64,000 nucleotides of DNA, taken from assembly GCF_016862935.1 (NCBI RefSeq), contig NZ_BONX01000009.1, forward strand, positions 186,001-250,000, read 5' to 3'. Below the pieces are notes generated by a model. The model did no database searches. It was not told the DNA's origin and worked only from the letters and a program-made list of their open reading frames with translations. The stretch is from Plantactinospora mayteni. Lineage in GTDB: Bacteria > Actinomycetota > Actinomycetes > Mycobacteriales > Micromonosporaceae. Within the stretch, counting starts at the first letter, position 1. Each line of letters begins with the position of its first letter. The translations under genes and the position numbers were made by a program. Shown here piece by piece: positions 18,366-26,019 of this stretch.

Positions 18366-19615
18366 CCCTCGACACCACCGCAGTCACCGGCACCGACGTG
18401 GTGCTGTCGGTCCGCGACCTGAGCGTCGTCTACGACGGTGCCGATCCGGTACGGGCGGTCCGGGACGTCAGCTTCGACCTGGCCCGGGGCGAGGTGCTCG
18501 GCATCGCCGGCGAGAGCGGCTGCGGCAAGTCCACCCTCGCCTACGCGATCACCCGACTGCTCAAGCCACCCGGCCGGGTCGCCTCCGGCGAGGTCGTCTT
18601 CCACCCCGCCGACGGTCCGCCGGTCGACCTGTCGACGCTGCACGGCGAGCCGCTGCGCCGGTTCCGCTGGAACCGGGTCGCGATGGTGTTCCAGGGGGCG
18701 ATGAACGCCCTCAACCCGGTGCTCTCGGTACGCCGGCAACTCGCCGACGTCTTCACCGCGCACCGCCCCGAACTGCGCCGCGCCGAGCGGGAAGAACGCT
18801 GCCGGGAACTGCTCGACCTGGTCGGGATCGGCCCGGAACGGCTCTCGGCGTATCCGCACGAACTCTCCGGCGGGATGCGCCAGCGGGTGCTGATCGCGAT
18901 GGCGATGGCGCTGCGCCCGGACGTGGTGGTGATGGACGAGCCGACCACCGCGCTGGACGTGGTGGTGCAGCGCGACATCCTGGAGGAGATCGACCGGCTC
19001 CGGGCCCGGTTCGGCTTCGCGGTCGTCTTCATCACCCACGACCTGTCCCTGCTGCTGGAGATCAGCGACCGGCTCGCCGTCATGTACGGCGGCCGGATCG
19101 TCGAGTACGGCCGCGCCGCCGACCTGCACGCCGCGCCGGCCCACCCGTACACGGTCGGGCTGCTGCGCTCGTTTCCCCGGCTGCGGGGCGAGCGGACGGT
19201 ACTGCACGGCGTCCCCGGCAGCCCGCCGGACCTGTCCCGGCCGCTCACCGGCTGCGCGTTCACCGCCCGCTGCCCGTACGTCTTCGACGCCTGCCACCAC
19301 ACCGATCCGTCGCTGCGGGTCGCCGGTACCACCCGGGCCGCCTGCCTGCACTACGACCCGGCACTGCGCCCGGACGGCCCACCCGAGGCGCTGCGCGCCG
19401 GCCGGTTCGACTCCGGCCCTGCCGAGTGCGCGGTCGAGGAGGCCGGCGGCGACCCGCCGGTCGACACCACCGGGCGGCAGCCACGGCGCGAGGCCGCCGA
19501 GCCGCCGCAAGCGTCCACGGACCCGGTGACAGCACAGGCCGAGTCGGCACCGGAGCGCGACGGGGCGGCGCCGGAGACCGGGCCGTGGCCGCCGACCGGA
19601 GGTGGGACGCGATGA
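18362..19615 (+). CDS. ABC importer ATP-binding protein, DppD type, with long C-terminal tail
   Basis: 417 residues. Walker A GESGCGKST, signature LSGGMRQRV, Walker B VVVMDEPTTALD and switch THD are all present. The oligopeptide-transporter C-terminal region follows, with Cys motifs GCAFTARCPY and a later Cys, as in members that bind an iron-sulphur cluster. The last 65 or so residues are an Ala/Pro/Glu-rich low-complexity tail not typical of the family. The start is the ATG overlapping the permease stop. It powers import with the next gene's product. Confidence 0.93.
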   Translation: MTLDTTAVTGTDVVLSVRDLSVVYDGADPVRAVRDVSFDLARGEVLGIAGESGCGKSTLAYAITRLLKPPGRVASGEVVFHPADGPPVDLSTLHGEPLRRFRWNRVAMVFQGAMNALNPVLSVRRQLADVFTAHRPELRRAEREERCRELLDLVGIGPERLSAYPHELSGGMRQRVLIAMAMALRPDVVVMDEPTTALDVVVQRDILEEIDRLRARFGFAVVFITHDLSLLLEISDRLAVMYGGRIVEYGRAADLHAAPAHPYTVGLLRSFPRLRGERTVLHGVPGSPPDLSRPLTGCAFTARCPYVFDACHHTDPSLRVAGTTRAACLHYDPALRPDGPPEALRAGRFDSGPAECAVEEAGGDPPVDTTGRQPRREAAEPPQASTDPVTAQAESAPERDGAAPETGPWPPTGGGTR

Positions 19616-20607
19616 CCACGCTGACGGTCAGCCAGCTCAGCAAGCATTTCCCGCTACGCGACGGGCGGCGCCGCCGCACCCTGCGGGCGGTCGACGGAGT
19701 CTCCTTCGAGCTGCGCTCCGGGCAGACGGTGGCGCTGGTCGGCGAGAGCGGCAGCGGCAAGTCGACCATCGCCCGGATGCTGGTCCGGCTGACCCGGCCG
19801 ACCACCGGCGAGATCCGCCTCGACGGTATCCCGGTGGCCGCCGACCGCCGGGCGGTCCGCCGCTACCGCCGGGACGTGCAGATGGTGTTCCAGGACCCGT
19901 TCGGGTCGCTGAACCCGGCACACACCGTCGAATACCACCTGCGCCGGCCGCTGCGCCTGCACGGGGTCGCCCGGTCCGCCGGCGACGTCCGGGCGGCCGT
20001 GCACGACCTGCTGGCCCGGGTCAACCTCACCCCGGCCGACCAGGTCGCCCGCCGGCTGCCGCACGAACTCTCCGGCGGGCAGCGGCAGCGGGTCGCGATC
20101 GCCCGCGCCCTGGCGCCCCGGCCCCGGATCCTGCTCGCCGACGAGCCGGTGTCGATGCTCGACGTGTCGATCCGGCTGGAGATCCTCAACCTGATCGACC
20201 GGCTCAAGCGGGAGGAGGAGCTGGCCGTGCTGTACGTCACCCACGACCTCGCCACCGCCCGCTACTTCGCCTCGTCGATCATGGTGTTGTACCGGGGCCA
20301 GGTGGTCGAGTCCGGCCCCGCCGACGAGGTGATCCTGCGCCCCGCGCACCCGTACACCCAACTGCTGGCGTCGGCGGCACCGGACCCGGGCCGGCCGCGT
20401 AGCAGCACGCCGGGCGGGATGCGGGCGCTGCGCGGCGGGCAGCAGACGGCCACCGACAGCGGCGGCTGCCTGTTCCGGGACCGCTGCCCGGCCGCGATGC
20501 GGGTGTGCCACACCGAGGTGCCGGAGTTCCCGGTCGGCGCCGGGCACATGGCCCGGTGCTGGCTGCACCGGCCCGACGCCGGTCAGCTCCCGCCGCAGCC
20601 CCGTTAA
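19612..20607 (+). CDS. ABC importer ATP-binding protein, DppF type
   Basis: 331 residues. Walker A GESGSGKST, signature LSGGQRQRVAIARAL, Walker B ILLADEPVSMLD (Ser replaces the common Thr) and switch THD. The C-terminal region contains GGCLFRDRCPAAMRVC, the Cys pattern of oligopeptide transporter ATPases. It begins at an ATG four bases inside the previous gene, with GGAGGTGGG upstream. Its end overlaps the convergent carbonic anhydrase gene by four bases. Confidence 0.93.
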   Translation: MTTLTVSQLSKHFPLRDGRRRRTLRAVDGVSFELRSGQTVALVGESGSGKSTIARMLVRLTRPTTGEIRLDGIPVAADRRAVRRYRRDVQMVFQDPFGSLNPAHTVEYHLRRPLRLHGVARSAGDVRAAVHDLLARVNLTPADQVARRLPHELSGGQRQRVAIARALAPRPRILLADEPVSMLDVSIRLEILNLIDRLKREEELAVLYVTHDLATARYFASSIMVLYRGQVVESGPADEVILRPAHPYTQLLASAAPDPGRPRSSTPGGMRALRGGQQTATDSGGCLFRDRCPAAMRVCHTEVPEFPVGAGHMARCWLHRPDAGQLPPQPR

Positions 20608-21239
20608 CCGCCGGTCGGGGCGGTGCCGGGTACCGTCACCGACACCCGGCCGTCGGCCAGTTGGTAGAACATCCCGACCACGTCACACCGGCCACCGGCG
20701 ACCGCGTCGGCGAGCTCGGTACCCGGACGGGTGATCATCTCGACGGTGTGCCGGGTGTGTATCGCGGCGATCCCGGCGTCGTCGGTGATCTGCCGCGCCT
20801 GGGCGGCCTCGATGCTCGGGGTGACCCGCTCGACGATCGAGCCGAGTTCCCGACCCGGCAGCCGGGCACCGTCCCGGGCCGCCCGGGTGGCCTGGATCGC
20901 CCCGCACGAGTCGTGGCCGAGGACGACGACCAGCGGCGCCCCGAGCACCACCACCCCGTACTCGATGCTGGCGGTCACCTCCGCGCCGACGATGTGCCCG
21001 GCGGTGCGGACCACGAACAGGTCACCGAGCCCCCGATCGAAGATGATCTCGGCGGCGAGGCGGGAGTCGGAGCAGCCGAACACCACCGCGAACGGCCGTT
21101 GCGCCGCGGCGACCACCGCGCGGTGCTCGGCGTCCTGGTGCGGGTGGATCCGGGTACCGGCGACGAACCGCTCGTTACCGGAGAGCAGCTCGTCGAGCGC
21201 CTCGCTGGGTGTTGCCGGCCGGTGGTCCAGGTATGCCAT
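20604..21239 (-). CDS. Beta-class carbonic anhydrase
   Basis: 211 residues. Interconverts CO2 and bicarbonate in the cytoplasm. The zinc ligands are the Cys in VFGCSDSRLAAE and the His and Cys in VLGHDSCGAI; the Asp-Arg dyad of CSDSR is intact. The N-terminal helix DELLSGNERFVAG is typical. Length is standard. AAGGGG lies 7 bases before the ATG. The leader carries a short hairpin (listed). It is transcribed towards the ABC operon. Confidence 0.95.
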   Translation of the reverse strand: MAYLDHRPATPSEALDELLSGNERFVAGTRIHPHQDAEHRAVVAAAQRPFAVVFGCSDSRLAAEIIFDRGLGDLFVVRTAGHIVGAEVTASIEYGVVVLGAPLVVVLGHDSCGAIQATRAARDGARLPGRELGSIVERVTPSIEAAQARQITDDAGIAAIHTRHTVEMITRPGTELADAVAGGRCDVVGMFYQLADGRVSVTVPGTAPTGG

Positions 21240-21553
21240 GACGTCCCCTTTTCGACGGCACCACCCCGAGGTGGTGAACCGAGGTCGGCGCCTTCGGCGA
21301 CCTGATGCCTACCGATCAGATACCACGGAACACCGCGCCGCCCCGCCCGGAGTTGGCCCGACCGTGATCGACGGAACACCAGGCGGCGCCCCGGGGAAGC
21401 CCGCGTACGAACAGGCTACGGCCTGTCTCCCACCCGCACCGGCCGGCACGCGGCCGGACCGGATCCCGACTCTCGCCACGCGGTCCGTCGTGACCGCAGG
21501 CGGGGCGCCGGGCGTGACCTCCGCGCGGTCGAGCCGCGGACAGGTTCAATAGG
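21240..21553. other. Divergent intergenic region, carbonic anhydrase / aldo-keto reductase
   Basis: No gene is supported in this 314-base stretch. It must hold both divergent promoters, but no clear -35/-10 pair was found. A perfect hairpin lies next to the carbonic anhydrase start and a second, imperfect one just beyond it (about 21281-21303). Confidence 0.5.
21259..21276 (-). promoter_or_regulatory. Hairpin in the carbonic anhydrase leader
   Basis: CACCACC and GGTGGTG (7-base arms, 4-base loop) form a perfect stem 20 bases upstream of the carbonic anhydrase ATG, just before the ribosome binding site. It could be an operator or a leader structure affecting translation. Confidence 0.35.
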
Positions 21554-22558
21554 GTGGCGACCGTGACCTACCTTGCCGTGGACGACCGCTACGACTCGAT
21601 GACCTACCGCCGGGCCGGCCGCAGCGGCCTGCGACTGCCCGCCATCTCGCTCGGACTCTGGCACAACTTCGGTGACGAGCGGCCGTGGCAGCGGCAGCGG
21701 GAGATCTGCCGCCGGGCGTTCGACCTCGGGGTGACCCACTTCGACCTGGCCAACAACTACGGCCCGCCGGCCGGCTCCGCCGAGGAGAACTTCGGCCGGA
21801 CCCTCGCCGCCGACCTCGGCCCGTACCGCGACGAGCTGGTCATCTCCACCAAGGCCGGCTACTACATGTGGCCCGGCCCGTACGGCGAATGGGGTTCCCG
21901 CAAGTACCTGGTCTCGTCGCTGGACCAGTCGCTGCGCCGGATGGGCCTCGACTACGTCGACGTCTTCTACCACCACCGGCCCGATCCGGACACTCCGCTG
22001 GAGGAGACGATGGCGGCCCTGGACGCGGTCGTCCGGGCCGGCAAGGCCCTCTACGTCGGGTTGTCGAACTACACCTCGGAACAGACCCGGCAGGCCGCCG
22101 CGATCCTGGAACGCCTCGGCACCCCGCTGCTGATCTCGCAGCCGTCTTACTCGATGGTCAACCGGTGGATCGAGGCGGACCGGCTGCTCGACACCCTCGA
22201 AGAGGTCGGTGCCGGCTGCATCGCCTACAGCCCGCTCGCCCAGGGTGTGCTCACCGACCGCTACCTGGACGGCATCCCGGCCGGCTCACGGATCCGCACC
22301 AGCGTCTTTCTCAACGAGAGCGCCCTCGACGAGACCACCATGGCGACCGTACGGGCGCTGCACGCCATCGCCGAGCGGCGCGGCCAGTCCCTGGCTCAGC
22401 TCGCGCTCGCCTGGGCGCTGCGGGACTCCCGGATGACCAGCCTGATCATCGGTGCGAGCAGCGTCGCCCAGTTGGAGACGAACGTGGCCGCGCTGGACAA
22501 CCTGACCCTGACCGACAGTGAACTCGCCGAGATCGGCGACCACCTGACCGTCGGCTGA
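21554..22558 (+). CDS. Aldo/keto reductase, YghZ-like (L-glyceraldehyde 3-phosphate reductase type)
   Basis: 334 residues from the GTG at 21554; the family N-terminus MTYRRAGRSGLRLPAISLG begins at an in-frame ATG at 21599, which is an alternative start. The catalytic tetrad is visible: Asp in THFDLANNYG with Tyr in the same motif, Lys in ISTKAGYYM and His in FYHHRPD. The segment GPYGEWGSRKYL is characteristic of the YghZ/Kv-beta-like group. It reduces aldehydes with NADPH in the cytoplasm. It converges on the SDR gene. Confidence 0.9.
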   Translation: MATVTYLAVDDRYDSMTYRRAGRSGLRLPAISLGLWHNFGDERPWQRQREICRRAFDLGVTHFDLANNYGPPAGSAEENFGRTLAADLGPYRDELVISTKAGYYMWPGPYGEWGSRKYLVSSLDQSLRRMGLDYVDVFYHHRPDPDTPLEETMAALDAVVRAGKALYVGLSNYTSEQTRQAAAILERLGTPLLISQPSYSMVNRWIEADRLLDTLEEVGAGCIAYSPLAQGVLTDRYLDGIPAGSRIRTSVFLNESALDETTMATVRALHAIAERRGQSLAQLALAWALRDSRMTSLIIGASSVAQLETNVAALDNLTLTDSELAEIGDHLTVG

Positions 22559-22590
22559 CTCCGGGCGATCACCACCCCTCGCCGCGCGGC

Positions 22591-23499
22591 TTACAGGTAC
22601 GCCCGCAGCAGTTCCGCCGAGCGCTCCCACAACTGGGTCGCGAGCCGGGGATCGTCGGCCTGCGGATTGACCCTGGCGTCCCGGTGGAAGCCGTCGTAGT
22701 ACGCACCGCTCGACCCGGCGACCTCGGGCGCGGCGGCGAGCCAGACCAGCGGCATGGCGCCCTGCTCACCGGTGAGCTGGATCCGCCGCAGCGGCGTACG
22801 GGCGACCAGTGGAGCCAGCCGGGAGCCGGAGGCGAAGTTGGTCGGCGTCGCCTCCGGCCTGGTGCCACCGGCACGCTTACCGGCCCGCCCCGGGTCGGGA
22901 TGGAAGGACACCGCGTCGATGTCGACGGCGGCGGTACGCCGGGCGAGTTCCCGGGTGAACAGGACGTTCATCAGCTTGGTGGTGGAGTACGCGATCCAGC
23001 CTCCGCCGTACCGGCGCCGCTCCCATTCGAGGTCGTCGAGGCGGAGCCGGCCGAACCGGTTGCCGAGACTGGACGTGGTGACGATCCGGACCGGGGCCTG
23101 CCGGGCGGACTCGCGCAGCCGGGGCAGCAGCAGGTTGGTGAGCAGGAACGGGGCCAGGTGGTTGGCCTGGAACGTCAGTTCGTGCCCGTCGCCGGTGACC
23201 TGCCGGGTCGAGACCAGCGCCCCGGCATTGTTGGCGAGTATGTCGATGCGCGGACACCGGGCCAACAGGGTCTCCGCGAGCCGGCGGACCTCGGCGAGCC
23301 GACCGAAGTCGGCGACGATCGGCTCCACCCCGAGCCTGGCGGCGACCTCGGCGGTGCGCCGGGCGGACCGGCCGACCGGTACGACGGTCGCGCCCAACCC
23401 GGCCAGCCGGAGCGCGGCGGCGGCACCGATGCCGGAACTCGCCCCGGTCAGTACGACGGTCCGGCCGGTCATGTCGACATCGATCACGCGAGCAGCCAT
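22591..23499 (-). CDS. Short-chain dehydrogenase/reductase (SDR)
   Basis: 302 residues. Rossmann motif TGASSGIGAAAALRLA, then LANNAGAL, the catalytic Ser in TTSSLGNRF and YSTTKLMN with the Tyr-x3-Lys pair. The sequence resembles the retinol-dehydrogenase/light-dependent-reductase-like branch used by actinomycetes for varied alcohols and ketones. Substrate unknown. An 18-base inverted repeat just upstream suggests control by a TetR-type repressor encoded elsewhere. Confidence 0.9.
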   Translation of the reverse strand: MAARVIDVDMTGRTVVLTGASSGIGAAAALRLAGLGATVVPVGRSARRTAEVAARLGVEPIVADFGRLAEVRRLAETLLARCPRIDILANNAGALVSTRQVTGDGHELTFQANHLAPFLLTNLLLPRLRESARQAPVRIVTTSSLGNRFGRLRLDDLEWERRRYGGGWIAYSTTKLMNVLFTRELARRTAAVDIDAVSFHPDPGRAGKRAGGTRPEATPTNFASGSRLAPLVARTPLRRIQLTGEQGAMPLVWLAAAPEVAGSSGAYYDGFHRDARVNPQADDPRLATQLWERSAELLRAYL

Positions 23500-23519
23500 G
23501 AATCATCTCCGTCTTGAAA

Positions 23520-23537
23520 TGAGACACTATCGTCTCA
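23520..23537 (-). promoter_or_regulatory. Operator-like inverted repeat at the SDR promoter
   Basis: TGAGAC-6 bases-GTCTCA forms a perfect dyad 21 bases upstream of the SDR start. On the minus strand its centre reads GATAGT, a fair -10 hexamer. Binding of a dimeric repressor would therefore block transcription. The size and symmetry are typical of TetR-family sites. Confidence 0.55.
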
Positions 23538-23606
23538 CTCGCGGGACCGCCCCGTCAACGCGCCCACTCGGCGGCGGCCGGCAAAGGTGGCCGGCAAAGG
23601 CGCCCG

Positions 23607-24281
23607 TCAGAGGTGGTCGCGCAGCCGCGACCAGGCCAGGACCACCTGCACCCGGTCCGGAACACCGAGCTTGGCCAGCACGTTCGACACGTGCACCTTC
23701 ACCGTGTAGCGGCTGATCGTGAGCCGCTGCGCGATCTCGTCGTTGGAGAGCCCGTCCGCGACCAGTTCGCAGATCTCCCGCTCACGCCCGGTGAGCCGAT
23801 CCAGCGAGCGCAGCAGCGTCCAGTCCTGCGGCACCGCCAGCCGGGGCCGGAGCACCTCGACCAGCCGGGTCGTCGCCTCCGGGGCGAGCACCGCCTGACC
23901 GGACGCCACGATCCGGATCCCGTCGCGCAGCCGTTCGCCCGGGGCATCCTTCAACAGGAAACCGCTGGCGCCGGCCTGGAGCGCGGCGTACACGTAGCTG
24001 TCCAGGTCGTACGTGGTCAGGATCAGGACCCGACTGCGCGGCCCGTCGTCGGCAGAAGCCCGGGAGACGATCCGTCGGGTCGCCTCGATACCGTCCATCC
24101 CGGGCATCCGGATGTCCATCAACACCACGTCGGGACGGTGCTCCCCGACCAACTCCACCGCCTGCTCGCCGCTGGCAGCCGTACCGACCACCGTCAGCTC
24201 CGGTGCGACGTTGACGAGCCGGGTCAGCGCCTCCCGGAGCAACTGCTCGTCGTCGCAGACCAGCACCCGGACCGGAGTCAC
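23607..24281 (-). CDS. NarL/LuxR-type response regulator of the AmoC-like cluster
   Basis: 224 residues. Receiver domain with the acidic pair in VLVCDDEQLLREAL, phospho-acceptor Asp in DVVLMDIRMPGMDG and Lys in GFLLKDAPG. The C-terminal LuxR-type HTH reads LTGREREICELVADGLSNDEIA then SRYTVKVHVSNVLAKLG in separate helices. It is the last gene of the operon and probably acts with the kinase just upstream. Two GTG starts are possible because the junction is duplicated: 24281, or 24314, which overlaps the kinase stop as GTGA and adds 11 residues. Confidence 0.92.
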   Translation of the reverse strand: MTPVRVLVCDDEQLLREALTRLVNVAPELTVVGTAASGEQAVELVGEHRPDVVLMDIRMPGMDGIEATRRIVSRASADDGPRSRVLILTTYDLDSYVYAALQAGASGFLLKDAPGERLRDGIRIVASGQAVLAPEATTRLVEVLRPRLAVPQDWTLLRSLDRLTGREREICELVADGLSNDEIAQRLTISRYTVKVHVSNVLAKLGVPDRVQVVLAWSRLRDHL

Positions 24282-24337
24282 GACGGCGCCCGTACCCGTA
24301 CCGGCAGCAGTCACGACGGCGCCTGTACCGGCAACAG
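24278..24337. repeat. Imperfect tandem duplication at the kinase/regulator junction
   Basis: A 33-base unit (24278-24310) and a 27-base unit (24311-24337) share nearly all positions; the longer has an extra CGTACC. The duplication contains the end of the kinase gene and a GTG start for the regulator, so each copy offers a start. Confidence 0.75.
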
Positions 24338-25438
24338 CGCCCGTACGGCGAACCCGCCGTCCGGCAGCAGGCCGGCCTCGAACGACCCGCCGACGAGTTG
24401 GACCCGCTCCCGCATACCGGTCAGCCCGATGCCACCGCCGGTCGAGATCGGCCGCCGGTGTCTCGGCGCCGTGTTGCTGACCCGGACCACGAGTTCCCCC
24501 GGCGAAAAGGTGATCGACACGTCCACGTCCACCGCGCCCGCGTGCCGGACCACGTTGGTCAACGACTCCTGCACCACCCGGTAGGCCGCCAGCTCGACGC
24601 TGGCGGCCACCGGGCGGGCGGTACCGCAACGGCGGAGCCGGACCCGCGGGCCCCGCTCCGGCACGGCCCGGACCAACTCGTCCAACTGGGCCAACCCCGG
24701 CGGCACGGCCAGCGGGTCGTGGCCGTCGTCACCTCCGGCACTGCGGAGTACGCCGAGCAGCCGGCGCAACTCGGCCAGCGAGCCCCGCCCGGTCTCGGCG
24801 ATCCGCCGCAGCGCGACCCGGGCCTCGGCCGCGTCCCCGGTCTCCGCCGTCGCGTCCGCGTCCAGCACCATCGCGGTGACCGCGTGGTTGAGGATGTCGT
24901 GCAGTTCCCGGGCCAGCAGGACCCGTTCCCGTTCCGCGGCCCGGGTCACCGCCAGTTCCCGTTCGACCATCAGCCGCCGGGAATAGGCGTCCAGCTCACG
25001 GATCCGGCCGCGCTGCCGGGCGCCCAGCCGGCCGATCGTCCAGAACCCGGACAGGATGACGGCGACGACCACGAACGCCGAGGCGCTGAGCGCCGGGTTG
25101 CTTCCCTTGGTCACCAGACTGAACACCAGGATCGACAGCAGTACGCCCAGCCCGAAGGCGATGCCGAGCCGCTGCTGACGCCGCCGTCCCCAGGCGCCGA
25201 GGCCGGCGACCGCCACCAGCACCCCGACGAAAATCGACTGGTGCACCAGCGCCAACACCAGCTCCAGCCCGGTCACCACGACCAGGACGGCCAGCGGAAA
25301 GCGCCGGTATCCCAGCAGCGCGACGGACTGGGCGACGGCCAGCCCGAACAGCCGCCAGTGCCCGTGAGCCGGCCCGTCGGCAACCGCGACGACCCAGGCG
25401 GCCAGCGCCGGAAGCCCGACGACCAGGCCGTCGCTCAA
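24311..25438 (-). CDS. NarL-family sensor histidine kinase of the AmoC-like cluster
   Basis: About 375 residues. The first 150 hold four or five membrane helices with very short loops, so sensing is probably within or at the membrane. The dimerisation/phospho-acceptor helix is ERVLLARELHDILNHAV (HisKA_3, His at about 177). The ATPase part has the N box ESLTNVVRHAGA and GGGIGLTGMRERVQLVGG. The start proposed is a TTG overlapping the stop of the preceding gene (TTGA); no better ATG or GTG is available before the first helix. The partner regulator follows directly. Confidence 0.9.
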   Translation of the reverse strand: MSDGLVVGLPALAAWVVAVADGPAHGHWRLFGLAVAQSVALLGYRRFPLAVLVVVTGLELVLALVHQSIFVGVLVAVAGLGAWGRRRQQRLGIAFGLGVLLSILVFSLVTKGSNPALSASAFVVVAVILSGFWTIGRLGARQRGRIRELDAYSRRLMVERELAVTRAAERERVLLARELHDILNHAVTAMVLDADATAETGDAAEARVALRRIAETGRGSLAELRRLLGVLRSAGGDDGHDPLAVPPGLAQLDELVRAVPERGPRVRLRRCGTARPVAASVELAAYRVVQESLTNVVRHAGAVDVDVSITFSPGELVVRVSNTAPRHRRPISTGGGIGLTGMRERVQLVGGSFEAGLLPDGGFAVRALLPVQAPS

Positions 25439-26019
25439 CCACTCCAGCCCTCCAGACCGGCCCGCCGACGCAGCGGCCTGGTCCGGATCCAGCCGTACAC
25501 CAGGAGGGGGACGATCGGGATCCAGGGGAGCACCGAGACGATCCAGCTCACCGCGAACGGCGGCCCCGGCGCCGGCTCCACCCGCAGCGGGAGGACGCCG
25601 GTCACCGTACCTTGTGGACTCTCCACCGTGAACTCGAATCGCCACGTGCCCTCCTCGGTCAGCGCGACGACGTCGAGACCCCACACGTCGCGCGCCCGGG
25701 GGTGCCTCGGCAGCACCAGTGCGTCGCCCCGCCGGTCGAGGCCGATCGTCCGGACCGCGTCCTCGGTCTCGCCAGACGGCGAGACTACCCGGAGCAGACC
25801 CGTACGGCCGTCGATGCCGCCCTCGGGCTCGAAGGTGAAGTCCAGGGAACGGTGCGACTCCAGTGGCCACCGGCTGAACGAGGCGGTCAGGGTCGACGCG
25901 CCGATCTGGACCCGTTCGGCGTGCACGATGTCGATCGGCGCCGGTGCCGCCGCGGCCGGTGCACCGGTCGCCACCACCAGCAGGACGGCCGCCGCACAGG
26001 TGGCCCACAGTCGCCTCAT
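25435..26019 (-). CDS. Exported, C-terminally membrane-anchored Ig-like protein of the AmoC-like cluster
   Basis: 194 residues. A Sec signal peptide (about 1-24, ending APAAAA) is followed by a beta-rich domain of about 120 residues and then one membrane helix (WIVSVLPWIPIVPLLVYGW) with a basic cytoplasmic tail. The shape resembles small periplasmic-facing cupredoxin/CopC-like or PmoD-like accessory proteins, but I see no Cys or His/Met cluster in the mature domain, so metal binding is not supported. It begins in the ATGA overlap with the AmoC-like gene and ends overlapping the kinase start. Function unknown. Confidence 0.8.
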   Translation of the reverse strand: MRRLWATCAAAVLLVVATGAPAAAAPAPIDIVHAERVQIGASTLTASFSRWPLESHRSLDFTFEPEGGIDGRTGLLRVVSPSGETEDAVRTIGLDRRGDALVLPRHPRARDVWGLDVVALTEEGTWRFEFTVESPQGTVTGVLPLRVEPAPGPPFAVSWIVSVLPWIPIVPLLVYGWIRTRPLRRRAGLEGWSG

